Part shown: piece by piece, positions 1-9,161 of the stretch
Numbering within the stretch: the stretch's first letter is position 1
How the letters are laid out: each line of letters opens with the position of its first letter
Origin: Nitrosomonadaceae bacterium
GTDB taxonomy: Bacteria; Pseudomonadota; Gammaproteobacteria; Burkholderiales; Nitrosomonadaceae
DNA length: 64,000 bases
Assembly: GCA_919902515.1 (NCBI GenBank)
Contig: CAKKRD010000025.1
Span: forward strand, 1-64,000
Reading direction: 5' to 3'
Translations under genes and position numbers: made by a program
The notes under the pieces: generated by a model
Database searches by the model: none
What the model was told of the DNA's origin: nothing
Seen by the model: only the letters and a program-made list of their open reading frames with translations

Positions 1-48
1 GGAATCATAATCCGTTGGTCCCCAGTTCGAGTCTGGGATTCGCTACCA
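1..48 (+). tRNA. tRNA with CAU anticodon, 3' part only (Met or Ile2)
   Basis: The first 48 bases read as the anticodon arm, variable loop, T arm and 3' acceptor strand of a tRNA. The anticodon loop is ATCATAA, giving anticodon CAU. The T arm is a CCCAG/CTGGG stem around TTCGAGT, and the encoded terminus is CCA at 46-48. The 5' half is outside the window, so elongator tRNA-Met cannot be separated from tRNA-Ile2, whose CAU is converted to lysidine-AU. The TTGGTC variable region resembles tRNA-Ile2, but this is weak evidence. Confidence 0.8.
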
Positions 49-365
49 TCCATTTTCTGCCCGACCGTCACAACTGACAATCCTATGTAAACTCTGGCGT
101 GCTACGCCGTTTACAGATACGATTTTTTGTCAAAAAACCTAAAGTTTTCCGAATCCAGACCGTAGTACCAAATATGGTAGTTGCGACTCCCCTGAGTACC
201 TGACCACAACAAGGCGCCGGAATCCCTCCCTGGCGCCTTTTTTTATCCAATCCATGAAGTCGGCCACCACAGATTGCCCGCAAAGCCTCGTTCCACGGAA
301 GACTTATTCAGAAGTACCATAAGTAGTAAAATGGCGATGGATATATTCAACCGGAGCTATGCGAC
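49..365. other. Intergenic region with one hairpin and one terminator
   Basis: No convincing gene lies between the tRNA and the GGDEF-EAL gene. At 86-115 there is a nested hairpin: TGTAAAC pairs with GTTTACA, with GGCG/CGCC inside. It is followed by T-rich and A-rich runs and could end the tRNA transcript. A stronger terminator follows at 211-244. No c-di-GMP riboswitch is evident before the diguanylate cyclase gene. Confidence 0.5.
211..244 (+). terminator. Rho-independent terminator
   Basis: A perfect 8-bp stem (AAGGCGCC at 211-218, GGCGCCTT at 232-239) closes a 13-base loop and runs into a tract of seven T. It would stop readthrough from the tRNA side before the GGDEF-EAL gene. Confidence 0.75.
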
Positions 366-2501
366 GTGACCAGCCCCGAAGAAAAAACAAACAATAATCA
401 GGAAGAGCGGCTGCGCTATACGGCACTGGAAAACCGTTCCCAGGAATTGACCGCTTATATTGAGGCCGTCGGCCAGTTGGCGCTGGTCTCCGTCGCCGAC
501 CGTAGCGGCCGCATTCTTCAGGTCAACGCCAAGTTCTGCGAAGTCTGCGGCTACAGCGAGCAAGAATTAATCGGGCAGGATCATCGCATTCTCAATTCCG
601 GCATGCACCCCAAGGCCTTCTTCGCTGACATGTGGGCAACCATCAAACGCGGCGACATCTGGCACCAGGAAATCTGCAATCGCAGCAAAAATGGTCAACT
701 CTACTGGATAGACTCGACCATCGTGCCGCTCAAAGGTAGTGATGGGCAAGTTGACCGCTATCTCTCGGTCAGGGTTGACGTCAGCGCGCGCAAACAAAAG
801 GAGATGGCGCTGCGCGAGCGATTGAAGGAGATCACCTGTCTCTACGCGATCCGTCGTGGCATGGAACAGGAATTGCCGGCGGATGAGATCTACCAGCGGA
901 TTATTACGCATCTGACAGGGGCGATGCAGTTCCCGGAGATTGCTATTGCCGTGATCGAACTCGATGGCAGGCGCTTCGCTTCCGAGAATTATAGCCAGGA
1001 TCTTGCGCACGGACTGCAGGCGCAGATCATGCTCAATGGCAAGACCTGCGGTCGGCTGCAGGTGTTCTACAGTGAGGATAAACCCTTCCTGCTGCCGACA
1101 GAACAAGGCCTCATCGAGGCTATCACGGATGATCTGGGGAAATGGCTCGAGCGCATGCAGGCCGAAGCTGCAAGGAAGGAGAATGAAACTCTGATCTGGC
1201 GACAGGCCAACTTCGATTCGCTGACCAATCTGCCCAACCGCCACATGTTCCATGACCGGCTCGAACAGGAAATGAAAAAATCCGACCGCACCGGCCTGCC
1301 ACTGGCGCTGCTGCTGTTCGACCTCGATCATTTCAAGCAGATCAACGATACCTACGGCCACGCCATGGGCGACCTGCTGCTTCAGGAAGCGGCGCTGCGC
1401 CTGGGTAGTTGCGTGCGCGAGTCCGACACTGTGGCGCGTCTGGGTGGAGACGAATTCATCGTCATCCTGGGTGAGCTGGACGATCCCAATACCGTCGAAT
1501 GTATCACCCAGGATGCCCTGCGCAAACTGGCTGAGCCGTTCCGACTGAAGAATGAAGTGACCTATGTGTCGGCCAGTATCGGCATTGCATTCTATCCGGC
1601 GGATGCCACCGACCCCAGCGTATTGCTCAAGAGTACCGATCAGGCCATGTATGCCGCCAAGAGTCAGGGACGCAATCGCTACAGCTATTTCACATCAGCC
1701 ATGCAGCAAGCCGCGCAAGTCCGGCTGCGGCTGGTCAACGACTTGCGCGGGGCCTTGGCCGATGATGAGCTCCTGGTGTATTACCAGCCTATCGTGGAAC
1801 TCTCGACCGGGACCGTCCACAAAGCAGAAGCGCTGGTACGCTGGCAACACCCGACGCGTGGCCTGATTGGCCCCGCTGAATTCATCCCCATCGCCGAAGA
1901 CACTGGCATGATCGTCGACATTGGCGACTGGGTATTCCGCGAGGCGGCCAGACAGGCCGCCCTGTGGCGCGCATCGCATCATGCGACGTTCCAGATCAGC
2001 GTTAACCGCTCGCCTGTGCAGTTCCACAGTGAGGCCGGTGTCCACAGCGCGTGGTTTGACCATCTGCAAAAGCTCGGTTTGCCCGGGCAAAGCATTGTGG
2101 TGGAAATCACCGAAGGATTGCTGCTCGACACCGATGCCGCTGTCACCGATCAGTTACTCGCCTTCCGCGATGCGGGTATGCAAGTATCGCTTGATGATTT
2201 CGGTACCGGCTATTCAGCGCTCGCCTACCTCAAAAAGTTCGACATCGACTATCTCAAGATAGACCGGTCATTTGTTCACAATCTGTCGCCCAGTTCCAAT
2301 GACATGGCACTATGTGAGGCCATCATCGTGATGGCGCACAAACTTGGCCTGAAAGTGATTGCCGAAGGGGTCGAAACCACGCAACAGCGCGATCTGCTGG
2401 CTGCTGCCGGCTGCGACTACGGCCAGGGCTATCTGTTCTCGGAACCGTTGCCGGCCAAACAGTTCGAAGTCCTGCTGCAAACCGCACGTCAGTCAATCTG
2501 A
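366..2501 (+). CDS. PAS-GAF-like-GGDEF-EAL cyclic-di-GMP turnover protein
   Basis: A 711-residue signalling protein predicted to make and/or break down cyclic di-GMP. In order: a PAS sensor (about residues 31-145) with a PAC-like tail, a GAF-like segment (about 150-265), a diguanylate cyclase domain with an intact GGDEF active-site motif near residue 361, and a phosphodiesterase domain with the EAL motif near residue 488 and the later conserved DDFGTGYSAL, KIDRSF and EGVET motifs. Both catalytic signatures are intact, so the net activity cannot be read from sequence. No membrane segment is visible, so a cytosolic sensor is likely. The start is GTG. The next gene begins seven bases downstream, suggesting cotranscription. 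The ligand of the PAS domain is unknown. Confidence 0.9.
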   Translation: MTSPEEKTNNNQEERLRYTALENRSQELTAYIEAVGQLALVSVADRSGRILQVNAKFCEVCGYSEQELIGQDHRILNSGMHPKAFFADMWATIKRGDIWHQEICNRSKNGQLYWIDSTIVPLKGSDGQVDRYLSVRVDVSARKQKEMALRERLKEITCLYAIRRGMEQELPADEIYQRIITHLTGAMQFPEIAIAVIELDGRRFASENYSQDLAHGLQAQIMLNGKTCGRLQVFYSEDKPFLLPTEQGLIEAITDDLGKWLERMQAEAARKENETLIWRQANFDSLTNLPNRHMFHDRLEQEMKKSDRTGLPLALLLFDLDHFKQINDTYGHAMGDLLLQEAALRLGSCVRESDTVARLGGDEFIVILGELDDPNTVECITQDALRKLAEPFRLKNEVTYVSASIGIAFYPADATDPSVLLKSTDQAMYAAKSQGRNRYSYFTSAMQQAAQVRLRLVNDLRGALADDELLVYYQPIVELSTGTVHKAEALVRWQHPTRGLIGPAEFIPIAEDTGMIVDIGDWVFREAARQAALWRASHHATFQISVNRSPVQFHSEAGVHSAWFDHLQKLGLPGQSIVVEITEGLLLDTDAAVTDQLLAFRDAGMQVSLDDFGTGYSALAYLKKFDIDYLKIDRSFVHNLSPSSNDMALCEAIIVMAHKLGLKVIAEGVETTQQRDLLAAAGCDYGQGYLFSEPLPAKQFEVLLQTARQSI

Positions 2502-2508
2502 ACCCGCG

Positions 2509-2856
2509 ATGAAGAGAATACTGGCTCCGTTGCTTGTGTTCGTCACCGTGACAGCCGGTCTGACTGGCGATGTTCACGCCCAGCTTGTACGGGCCTTTCC
2601 TCCAGACAGCAAACTGGGTGAACTCATGGCGATGAGATATCCTGAAATCAGGATCAGCGACCGGACCATGTATTTGAGCGCAGGCGGACAGATTCGTGGC
2701 AAAGATAATCTGATTATTTTACCGACGATGCTCAACGAGTCCGGTCCGATCCGTTACCAGACGGATATCATGGGCAACGTACACCGTATCTGGCTGCTGA
2801 CCCCGGCAGAAGCCGCTCAGGCGAAAGAAGAAGAAAAATCCAGGCAGAAGCAGTAA
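2509..2856 (+). CDS. Small exported protein of unknown function
   Basis: A 115-residue protein starting at the ATG seven bases after the GGDEF-EAL stop. A typical Sec signal peptide (residues 1-24, basic MKR, hydrophobic core, ending VHA) predicts export to the periplasm. The mature part has the segment [23 protein letters not shown] and ends in a charged [11 protein letters not shown] tail. I do not recognise a named family. Its position suggests cotranscription with the upstream gene but gives no function. An in-frame open region continues upstream, but it lies inside the previous gene and lacks a better start. Confidence 0.7.
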   Translation: MKRILAPLLVFVTVTAGLTGDVHAQLVRAFPPDSKLGELMAMRYPEIRISDRTMYLSAGGQIRGKDNLIILPTMLNESGPIRYQTDIMGNVHRIWLLTPAEAAQAKEEEKSRQKQ

Positions 2857-2894
2857 TTCCTGTCACCGCCAGTCACAATACTCTCGCAATAATC

Positions 2895-4256
2895 GTGGCC
2901 AAAAAACTCTACATCAAAACTTTCGGTTGCCAAATGAACGAGTACGACTCGGACAAAATGGCGCAGGTACTGCATGCCGCACACGGTATGGAGCAGACCG
3001 ACAATCCCGACGCGGCTGATGTGATTCTGTTCAATACCTGCTCGGTGCGCGAGAAAGCCCAGGAAAAAGTATTTCATGATCTGGGGCGCATCAGGCATCT
3101 GAAAGAATCCAACCCCGATCTGCTCATCGGCGTGGGGGGTTGCGTTGCCAGCCAGGAAGGCGCGGCGATCGTAAAACGTGCACCCTATGTGGATATCGTG
3201 TTCGGGCCGCAAACCCTGCATCGGTTGCCACAACTGATCGCGGCACGCCAGGTTACCGGCCGGCCGCAGGTTGATATTTCCTTTCCGGAAATTGAAAAAT
3301 TCGACTATCTGCCACAAGCGCTGGCGCGTACCGAAGATCGCACGGGAAATGTGAGCACTTTCATTTCCATCATGGAAGGTTGCAGTAAATATTGCAGCTT
3401 TTGCGTGGTTCCGTATACGCGCGGTGAGGAGGTTTCGCGCCCATTGAGCGATGTATTGGCGGAAATTGCGGGACTGGTGCAGCAGGGTATCAAGGAAGTG
3501 ACGCTGCTGGGGCAGAACGTCAATGCCTATCGCGGTATCATGGATAACGGAAACGATGGCGACACTGCAGATCTGGCGCTGTTGCTTGAGTGCATCAACG
3601 AAATATCCGGCATTGAACGCATCCGCTACACCACTTCGCATCCCAGGGAAGTTACCGCGCGCCTGATCGAAACCTACGCGACATTACCCAAACTGGTCAG
3701 TCATTTGCACTTACCGGCACAATCCGGCTCTGACCGGATACTGGCAGCAATGAAGCGTGGCTATACTGCGCTGGAATACAAATCCATCGCCCGCAAACTG
3801 CATGCCGTGCGCCCCGATATTTCACTCACGTCTGATTTCATCATCGGCTTCCCCGGTGAGACTGAAGCCGATTTCGAAGCCACCATGAAACTGATCGGAG
3901 AAGTGAATTTTGATGACTCCTTCAGCTTCATTTACAGCCCGCGTCCTGGCACACCCGCCGCCGAATTACCCGACAGCACCCCCCACGAAATCAAACTGGA
4001 GCGACTGCACCGCCTGCAGGCAAAAATTGCACAGCAGACGCAAGCCATCAGCCAGAGCATGGTTGGCACGACGCAGCGCGTCCTGGTGGAAGGTCCGTCC
4101 AAAAGAAATCCCAGTGAATTTTGTGGGCGCACCGACAACAATCGTATGGTGAATTTTGCCGGTCACCCCGACTGTGCCAACCATTTCATAAATGTAAAAA
4201 TTACCGCTGCCCTGTCACATTCACTGCGTGGCGAGATGGTGCAGAATGACCGTTGA
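2895..4256 (+). CDS. miaB: tRNA-2-methylthio-N6-isopentenyladenosine synthase MiaB
   Basis: A radical-SAM methylthiotransferase that adds the methylthio group to i6A37 of tRNAs reading U-starting codons. The N-terminal MTTase domain has its three cluster cysteines in [12 protein letters not shown] (C12), [10 protein letters not shown] and [11 protein letters not shown]. The radical SAM CxxxCxxC motif is CSKYCSFC (C163, C167, C170). A C-terminal TRAM-like RNA-binding region ends the protein. The length of 453 aa is near the family norm. The start is GTG, chosen because [15 protein letters not shown] is the conserved N terminus. It precedes phoH-ybeY-corC-lnt, the usual arrangement in proteobacteria. 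Confidence 0.97.
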   Translation: MAKKLYIKTFGCQMNEYDSDKMAQVLHAAHGMEQTDNPDAADVILFNTCSVREKAQEKVFHDLGRIRHLKESNPDLLIGVGGCVASQEGAAIVKRAPYVDIVFGPQTLHRLPQLIAARQVTGRPQVDISFPEIEKFDYLPQALARTEDRTGNVSTFISIMEGCSKYCSFCVVPYTRGEEVSRPLSDVLAEIAGLVQQGIKEVTLLGQNVNAYRGIMDNGNDGDTADLALLLECINEISGIERIRYTTSHPREVTARLIETYATLPKLVSHLHLPAQSGSDRILAAMKRGYTALEYKSIARKLHAVRPDISLTSDFIIGFPGETEADFEATMKLIGEVNFDDSFSFIYSPRPGTPAAELPDSTPHEIKLERLHRLQAKIAQQTQAISQSMVGTTQRVLVEGPSKRNPSEFCGRTDNNRMVNFAGHPDCANHFINVKITAALSHSLRGEMVQNDR

Positions 4257-4292
4257 TGAATCGCTTGCAAAGTACGTCCGTCACTGCGAAAA

Positions 4293-5297
4293 TTGAAACT
4301 ACATAACCGTTTTAACGTACCTTTGAAACCCCAGCCCGTCGAAATTTCTTTTTCACCAACCGATAACCAGCGTCTTGCCAACCTGTGTGGGGCGCTGGAC
4401 GAAAACCTCAAGCAGATCGAAACTACGCTGGATGTCACCATCGCACGGCGCGGGGAACATTTCAATCTACGTGGCAGATCTGCCCAGACCAGGCTCGCGG
4501 CGGAAGTGCTGCGCAATTTCTATAATCAGGCACAGCATCACCTGAGCATCGAGCAGGTGCAGTTGGGTCTGATCGAGGTGATGAATCTGCAACGCTCGCC
4601 AAAACATGCCGCGATTGATGCCGCAGTGAAGAACGCGGCAGTGCCAGTGCTGAGTACCCGCCGTAGCGATTTACACGGCCGGACGCCGCGCCAGGTGCAA
4701 TATCTGCAGCAAATTCAGCAGCACGACATCACTTTCGCCATCGGTCCGGCGGGTACCGGCAAAACCTATCTTGCTGTAGCCAGCGCAGTAGATGCGCTGG
4801 AACGGGATACGGTAGCGCGCATTGTGCTGGTGCGGCCGGCAGTGGAAGCTGGTGAACGGCTGGGTTTTCTCCCTGGCGATATGGCGCAGAAAGTGGACCC
4901 TTATTTGCGTCCTCTCTACGATGCGCTCTACGATCTAATGGGATTCGACAAGACCAGCAGGCAATTCGAACGTAGCGCGATTGAAATTGCGCCGCTGGCT
5001 TTCATGCGTGGACGCACGTTGAACCAGTCGTTCATCATTCTTGATGAGGCACAGAACACCACGCCGGAGCAAATGAAAATGTTCCTGACCCGGATCGGCT
5101 TTGGCTCCAAAGCGGTGGTGACAGGCGATGTGACCCAGATCGATCTGGCCAAGCACCAGAAAAGCGGCCTGGTCGAAGCCAAACTGGTGCTGGAAAAGGT
5201 GCGCGGCATTGCCTTCACTCATTTCGAGGCTGAGGATGTGGTGCGGCACCCTCTGGTGCAAAGAATCGTCAACGCCTACGAAAAATATGAGAAATAG
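4293..5297 (+). CDS. PhoH family ATPase (PhoH/YbeZ)
   Basis: A PhoH-like P-loop ATPase of 334 residues, the YbeZ type that accompanies YbeY and is linked to rRNA and ribosome metabolism. Walker A is GPAGTGKT (151-158) and Walker B lies in QSFIILDEAQNTTPEQMKMFLTR. The N terminus (about residues 15-110) resembles the KH-like region of these proteins. The likely start is a TTG at 4293; no closer ATG keeps the conserved N terminus. The stop overlaps the proposed ybeY start, so the two are probably translationally coupled. YbeZ/PhoH partnering with YbeY is known; the exact reaction is not settled. Confidence 0.93.
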   Translation: MKLHNRFNVPLKPQPVEISFSPTDNQRLANLCGALDENLKQIETTLDVTIARRGEHFNLRGRSAQTRLAAEVLRNFYNQAQHHLSIEQVQLGLIEVMNLQRSPKHAAIDAAVKNAAVPVLSTRRSDLHGRTPRQVQYLQQIQQHDITFAIGPAGTGKTYLAVASAVDALERDTVARIVLVRPAVEAGERLGFLPGDMAQKVDPYLRPLYDALYDLMGFDKTSRQFERSAIEIAPLAFMRGRTLNQSFIILDEAQNTTPEQMKMFLTRIGFGSKAVVTGDVTQIDLAKHQKSGLVEAKLVLEKVRGIAFTHFEAEDVVRHPLVQRIVNAYEKYEK

Positions 5298-5787
5298 GGA
5301 CAAGGCTTCTGAGTTTGTCGAAGCATCCGCCCGTACCGAAGCAAAGCTGAAATTGACGGTGCAATATGCAACCGGTACCGCAACTCATGTCGGGGGAGTT
5401 CCCACCCGGTCACAATTTCGCAAATGGGTCAAAGCGGCGCTGACACGGGATGCAGAAATCGTGTTGCGTATCGTGGATGAAGCTGAGGCCCGCGGCCTCA
5501 ACCGGGATTTCCGCGGCAAGGATTACGCTACCAATGTGCTGACCTTCGTCTACAGTGATGCTCAGCCGTTGTCTGGTGATATTGTGCTATGTGCTCCGGT
5601 AGTGGAGAAGGAAGCAAGGCAACAGCACAAGAATCTGACGGCGCATTATGCCCATCTCACGACACACGGAGTCTTGCATCTGCAGGGCTGGAATCACGAA
5701 AACGAGCCCGATGCGGCAGCAATGGAGCAGCTGGAAACGGCAATCATCACGAAACTGGGATACGATGATCCCTACCAGGAACGATAA
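5287..5787 (+). CDS. ybeY: Endoribonuclease YbeY (rRNA maturation factor)
   Basis: A zinc-dependent endoribonuclease for 16S rRNA 3' maturation and late 70S quality control. The family signature HGVLHLQGWNH (HxxxHxxxxxH zinc ligands) is intact near the C terminus, with DYATNVLTFVYSD earlier. I take the ATG at 5287, overlapping the end of phoH, giving 166 aa. The family core begins only at about residue 22 (KLTVQYA). The preceding residues DKASEFVEA are encoded by a TTCGACAA-type interspersed repeat, so the true start may be a non-ATG codon near 5347-5353. A longer reading from 5209 lies inside phoH and is unlikely. Confidence 0.93.
   Translation: MRNRDKASEFVEASARTEAKLKLTVQYATGTATHVGGVPTRSQFRKWVKAALTRDAEIVLRIVDEAEARGLNRDFRGKDYATNVLTFVYSDAQPLSGDIVLCAPVVEKEARQQHKNLTAHYAHLTTHGVLHLQGWNHENEPDAAAMEQLETAIITKLGYDDPYQER
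5309..5326. repeat. Degenerate TTCGACAA-type repeat at the ybeY start
   Basis: Read on the minus strand this contains CTTCGACAAACTCAG, 14 of 15 bases like CTTCGACAAGCTCAG in the element inside glyS at 11116-11140. It lies in the 5' part of ybeY and encodes residues outside the conserved YbeY fold. Confidence 0.4.
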
Positions 5788-5830
5788 TTTATAACCGATT
5801 TTCATATCACCCACGAACTGGCAGATTAAT

Positions 5831-6664
5831 ATGAACGACCCCTTGCCCAAACCTAGTTGGCTTGAACGCCTGAGTGCGCTGCTGCTGCGCGAACCGGGTG
5901 ATCGCGAACAATTGGTGGCATTGCTGCATTCTGCGTATGAGCGCGATCTGCTTGATTCCGATGCCCTGAGTATGATCGAGGGCGTGATGCAGGTCTCCGA
6001 AATGCAGGCACGCGACATCATGGTGCCGCGTTCGCAAATGGATGTGATCGACATCAGTGAAACCCCGGATAAATTCATTCCATTGATGATCGAAACCGCC
6101 CACTCGCGTTTTCCCGTCACCGAAAATGATAAAAACAATGTGATCGGCATCCTGTTGGCAAAGGATCTGCTGCGCTACTACGCCGGAGAGGAGGAATTCA
6201 ACGTACGCGAGATGCTGCGCCCGGCGGTATTCATCCCCGAATCCAAGCGGCTCAATGTTCTGCTCAAGGATTTTCGCAGCAATCGCAATCATATGGCCAT
6301 CGTGGTGGACGAATATGGCAGTGTGGCGGGACTCGTGACCATCGAGGATGTGCTGGAGCAAATCGTCGGTGAAATCGAAGATGAGTATGATTTCGACGAG
6401 GCCGAGGACAACATCGTGCAGGACACGATTGGTCATTACCGCGTCAAAGCCATTACCGAGATTGCCGATTTCAACCAAACGCTGATGGCGAAATTCGACG
6501 ATGAGGATTACGACACCATCGGCGGCCTGGTGCTGAACAAGTTTGGCCGCCTACCCAAGCGTGGCGAGTCGGTCATGATCGGCGACTTCAAATTTACGGT
6601 GCTGCACGCCGACAGTCGCAGATTGCATACGCTGCTGGTTGAGAGAATCGGGGGCGAGGATTGA
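5831..6664 (+). CDS. corC: CBS-pair CorC/HlyC family protein (YbeX)
   Basis: A 277-residue cytosolic protein with a tandem CBS pair (about residues 65-190, including RDIMVPRSQMDVI and VDEYGSVAGLVTIEDVLEQIVGEIEDEYD) and a C-terminal CorC/HlyC domain (about 200-275). There is no DUF21 membrane domain, so this is the short YbeX/CorC type. Its name comes from a role in Co/Mg efflux in enterics; later work links YbeX to ribosome metabolism, consistent with the ybeY neighbourhood. Its stop overlaps the lnt start by four bases. Confidence 0.92.
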   Translation: MNDPLPKPSWLERLSALLLREPGDREQLVALLHSAYERDLLDSDALSMIEGVMQVSEMQARDIMVPRSQMDVIDISETPDKFIPLMIETAHSRFPVTENDKNNVIGILLAKDLLRYYAGEEEFNVREMLRPAVFIPESKRLNVLLKDFRSNRNHMAIVVDEYGSVAGLVTIEDVLEQIVGEIEDEYDFDEAEDNIVQDTIGHYRVKAITEIADFNQTLMAKFDDEDYDTIGGLVLNKFGRLPKRGESVMIGDFKFTVLHADSRRLHTLLVERIGGED

Positions 6665-8208
6665 ACCGTAAGGATTCGAGAATCGAGAATCAGTCAGCAA
6701 AAAGTAATCTCCGTTCCAGTTTAATTATTGTTTTTGTTCTCGGTGCGTTTACCGTCCTCGGTTTCGCACCGTTCTATCTTTTTCCCATTCCGGTTATCAC
6801 GCTCGCACTGCTGCTTCATTTCTGGCGCAAGAGTGCGACGCCACTGCAAGCAGCTTTGCTGGGCTTCTGTTTCGGCATGGGTTTATTTAGTGCGGGGGTG
6901 ACCTGGATTTACGTGAGCCTGCACGATTTCGGTGCGATGCCGATGCCCATCGCAGTGTTTGCCCTGATCGTGCTCTGTGCCTACCTTTCGTTATTCGCCA
7001 CACTGACAGGCTGGTTGCTGACAAAGCTGCGTATCGCCGCACCCGCAGTCTGGTCGTTGACTGCTGCTGCGCTGTGGGTATTGTCCGAATGGCTGCGCAG
7101 CGTGCTGTTCACCGGTTTCCCCTGGCTGACTTTGGGTTATTCACAAGTCCCTGCCAGTCCTCTGGCAGGCTTTGCTCCGCTGCTGGGAGTCTATGGCGTT
7201 TCACTGATGCTGATACTGAGCGCCGCATTCCTGTGCCTGTTTGTTGAGCTTGTTGAAAAAGGAATGCGCACCCGGCGCTATGCACTGCCTCTGCTGGCAA
7301 TATGGGTTACGGGTTTCGGCTTGCAGCAGATCAGTTGGACTGAACCACAGGGTGAGCCGGTAACAGTGAGTTTGTTGCAGGGAAACATCTCGCAGGATCT
7401 GAAGTGGCGGCCGGATCACGTGGTGAATTCGATGGATATTTATGCCGGGCTCGCACTGGAAAGCAGCAGCCGCCTCATCATCACACCGGAAATTTCGGTG
7501 CCGCTGTTTCGCAACGAAGTACCCTGGGGCTATCTGGCGCAACTTGCCGAGCATGCCAAGCAGAATGATGGCGATATTCTTGTCGGCATGGTTGAGACAT
7601 CTGCTGGAGGCAAAGAATACTACAACACCATGTTCAGCTTCGGCACTGCTCCCGATCAGAGTTACCGCAAGTTTCATCTGGTCCCATTTGGTGAATTCAT
7701 CCCGCTAAAACCTGTATTTGGCTGGGTCATCAATGTGCTGCAAATTCCGCTGTCAGACTTTTCCCGCGGGGGGCTTGATCAGCGTCCGATGAATCTGGCC
7801 GGACAACGCGTGGCGGTAAATATCTGCTACGAGGATGTGTTCGGTGAGGAAATAATCAACCAGTTGCCGCAAGCCACGCTGCTCGCCAATGTCAGCAATG
7901 ATGCCTGGTTTGGGCGCTCCATTGGCCCGCGCCAGCACTTGCAGATTTCACAGATGCGCGCACTGGAGACCGGCCGCTACATGCTGCGCGCCACCAATAC
8001 CGGCGTCACTGCCATCATCGATCAACGCGGCGTAGTGCTGCAGGAAGCAGAAATATTCACCACTACTGCGCTGCACGGTTTGGCGCAGGGATATACCGGT
8101 GCGACGCCGTATGTCCACTTTGGCAACAGTTTGATACTGGGACTCGCCGGCTTGTTACTGCTTATCGGCTTGCTGCCGGCATTTCGCAGCACGCGCAAAA
8201 CCCTGTAA
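6661..8208 (+). CDS. lnt: Apolipoprotein N-acyltransferase Lnt
   Basis: An inner-membrane enzyme that adds the third acyl chain to the N-terminal cysteine of lipoproteins before Lol sorting. Several N-terminal membrane helices (about residues 18-225) precede a periplasmic nitrilase-like domain and a final helix near 490-508. The catalytic triad is visible: E277 ([10 protein letters not shown]), K337 ([12 protein letters not shown]) and C389 (NICYEDVF). The length, 515 aa, is normal. It starts at TTG 6661, overlapping the corC stop. The first 15 or so residues ([14 protein letters not shown]) come from a GATTCGAGAATC-like repeat and are probably not conserved. Confidence 0.95.
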   Translation: MNRKDSRIENQSAKSNLRSSLIIVFVLGAFTVLGFAPFYLFPIPVITLALLLHFWRKSATPLQAALLGFCFGMGLFSAGVTWIYVSLHDFGAMPMPIAVFALIVLCAYLSLFATLTGWLLTKLRIAAPAVWSLTAAALWVLSEWLRSVLFTGFPWLTLGYSQVPASPLAGFAPLLGVYGVSLMLILSAAFLCLFVELVEKGMRTRRYALPLLAIWVTGFGLQQISWTEPQGEPVTVSLLQGNISQDLKWRPDHVVNSMDIYAGLALESSSRLIITPEISVPLFRNEVPWGYLAQLAEHAKQNDGDILVGMVETSAGGKEYYNTMFSFGTAPDQSYRKFHLVPFGEFIPLKPVFGWVINVLQIPLSDFSRGGLDQRPMNLAGQRVAVNICYEDVFGEEIINQLPQATLLANVSNDAWFGRSIGPRQHLQISQMRALETGRYMLRATNTGVTAIIDQRGVVLQEAEIFTTTALHGLAQGYTGATPYVHFGNSLILGLAGLLLLIGLLPAFRSTRKTL

Positions 8209-8255
8209 AATCCCGGCAATCACTAATAACCATTGTTGTTTCGCCCAGCACCCTC

Positions 8256-9161
8256 ATGCCCACATTCCAGGAAATCATTCTCACCCTGCAACACTATTGG
8301 AACAAGCAGGGTTGCGCGTTGCTCCAGCCTTATGACATGGAGGTAGGCGCAGGCACCAGCCATACCGCAACTTTCTTGCGCGCATTAGGGCCGGAGCCGT
8401 GGCAAGCTGCTTACGTGCAACCTGCGCGCCGCCCCAAGGACGGCCGCTACGGCGAGAATCCAAACCGTCTGCAGCATTACTACCAGTTTCAGGTGGTACT
8501 GAAACCCGCGCCAGCCAACATCCTGGAACTGTACCTTGATTCGCTGAAAGAACTGGGTTTTGACCTGAAGCAAAATGACGTTCGCTTTGTCGAGGACGAT
8601 TGGGAGAACCCGACACTGGGCGCGTGGGGACTGGGCTGGGAAGTATGGCTGAATGGCATGGAAGTCACGCAATTCACTTACTTCCAGCAAGTGGGCGGCA
8701 TCGACTGCAAACCGATCACCGGCGAAATCACTTATGGCCTGGAACGGTTGGCGATGCATCTGCAAGGCGTGGAAAGCGTATTCGATCTGACCTGGACGAA
8801 AGGGCTCACCTACCGCGATGTATACCACCAGAACGAAGTCGAACAATCGGCCTACAACTTCGAACACAGCGACGTGGAGTTTTTGCTGCTGGCTTTTGGC
8901 AAACACGAGCAACAGGCCAAATATCTGATGGAACAACAACTGGCATTGCCGGCTTACGAGCAGGTACTGAAAGCTGCGCACAGCTTCAATTTACTGGATG
9001 CACGCGGGGCGATTTCCGTCACCGAACGTGCCGCCTACATCGGGCGCATTCGCCACCTGGCGCGCAGCGTCGCGCAAGCCTACTACGAGAGCCGCGAACG
9101 CCTGGGCTTCCCGCTGGCGCCGCGCGAGTGGGTGGCGCAGATGCCAGAGAAAGCGACATGA
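8256..9161 (+). CDS. glyQ: Glycyl-tRNA synthetase alpha subunit
   Basis: The catalytic alpha chain of the bacterial alpha2beta2 glycyl-tRNA synthetase, which activates glycine and charges tRNA-Gly. The whole 301-aa protein matches the family: [25 protein letters not shown] at the start, class II segments [18 protein letters not shown] and [23 protein letters not shown]. It overlaps glyS by ATGA, which fits coupled synthesis of equal amounts of both subunits. Confidence 0.98.
   Translation: MPTFQEIILTLQHYWNKQGCALLQPYDMEVGAGTSHTATFLRALGPEPWQAAYVQPARRPKDGRYGENPNRLQHYYQFQVVLKPAPANILELYLDSLKELGFDLKQNDVRFVEDDWENPTLGAWGLGWEVWLNGMEVTQFTYFQQVGGIDCKPITGEITYGLERLAMHLQGVESVFDLTWTKGLTYRDVYHQNEVEQSAYNFEHSDVEFLLLAFGKHEQQAKYLMEQQLALPAYEQVLKAAHSFNLLDARGAISVTERAAYIGRIRHLARSVAQAYYESRERLGFPLAPREWVAQMPEKAT

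Noticed and set aside
83-283. 66-codon frame on the minus strand beside the tRNA
   Set aside because: It runs through a terminator and hairpin, has no recognisable features and no good start context.
8600-9157. Upstream extension of the glyS frame
   Set aside because: The extra 186 codons lie wholly inside glyQ in another frame; homology begins at 9158 with an ATGA overlap.
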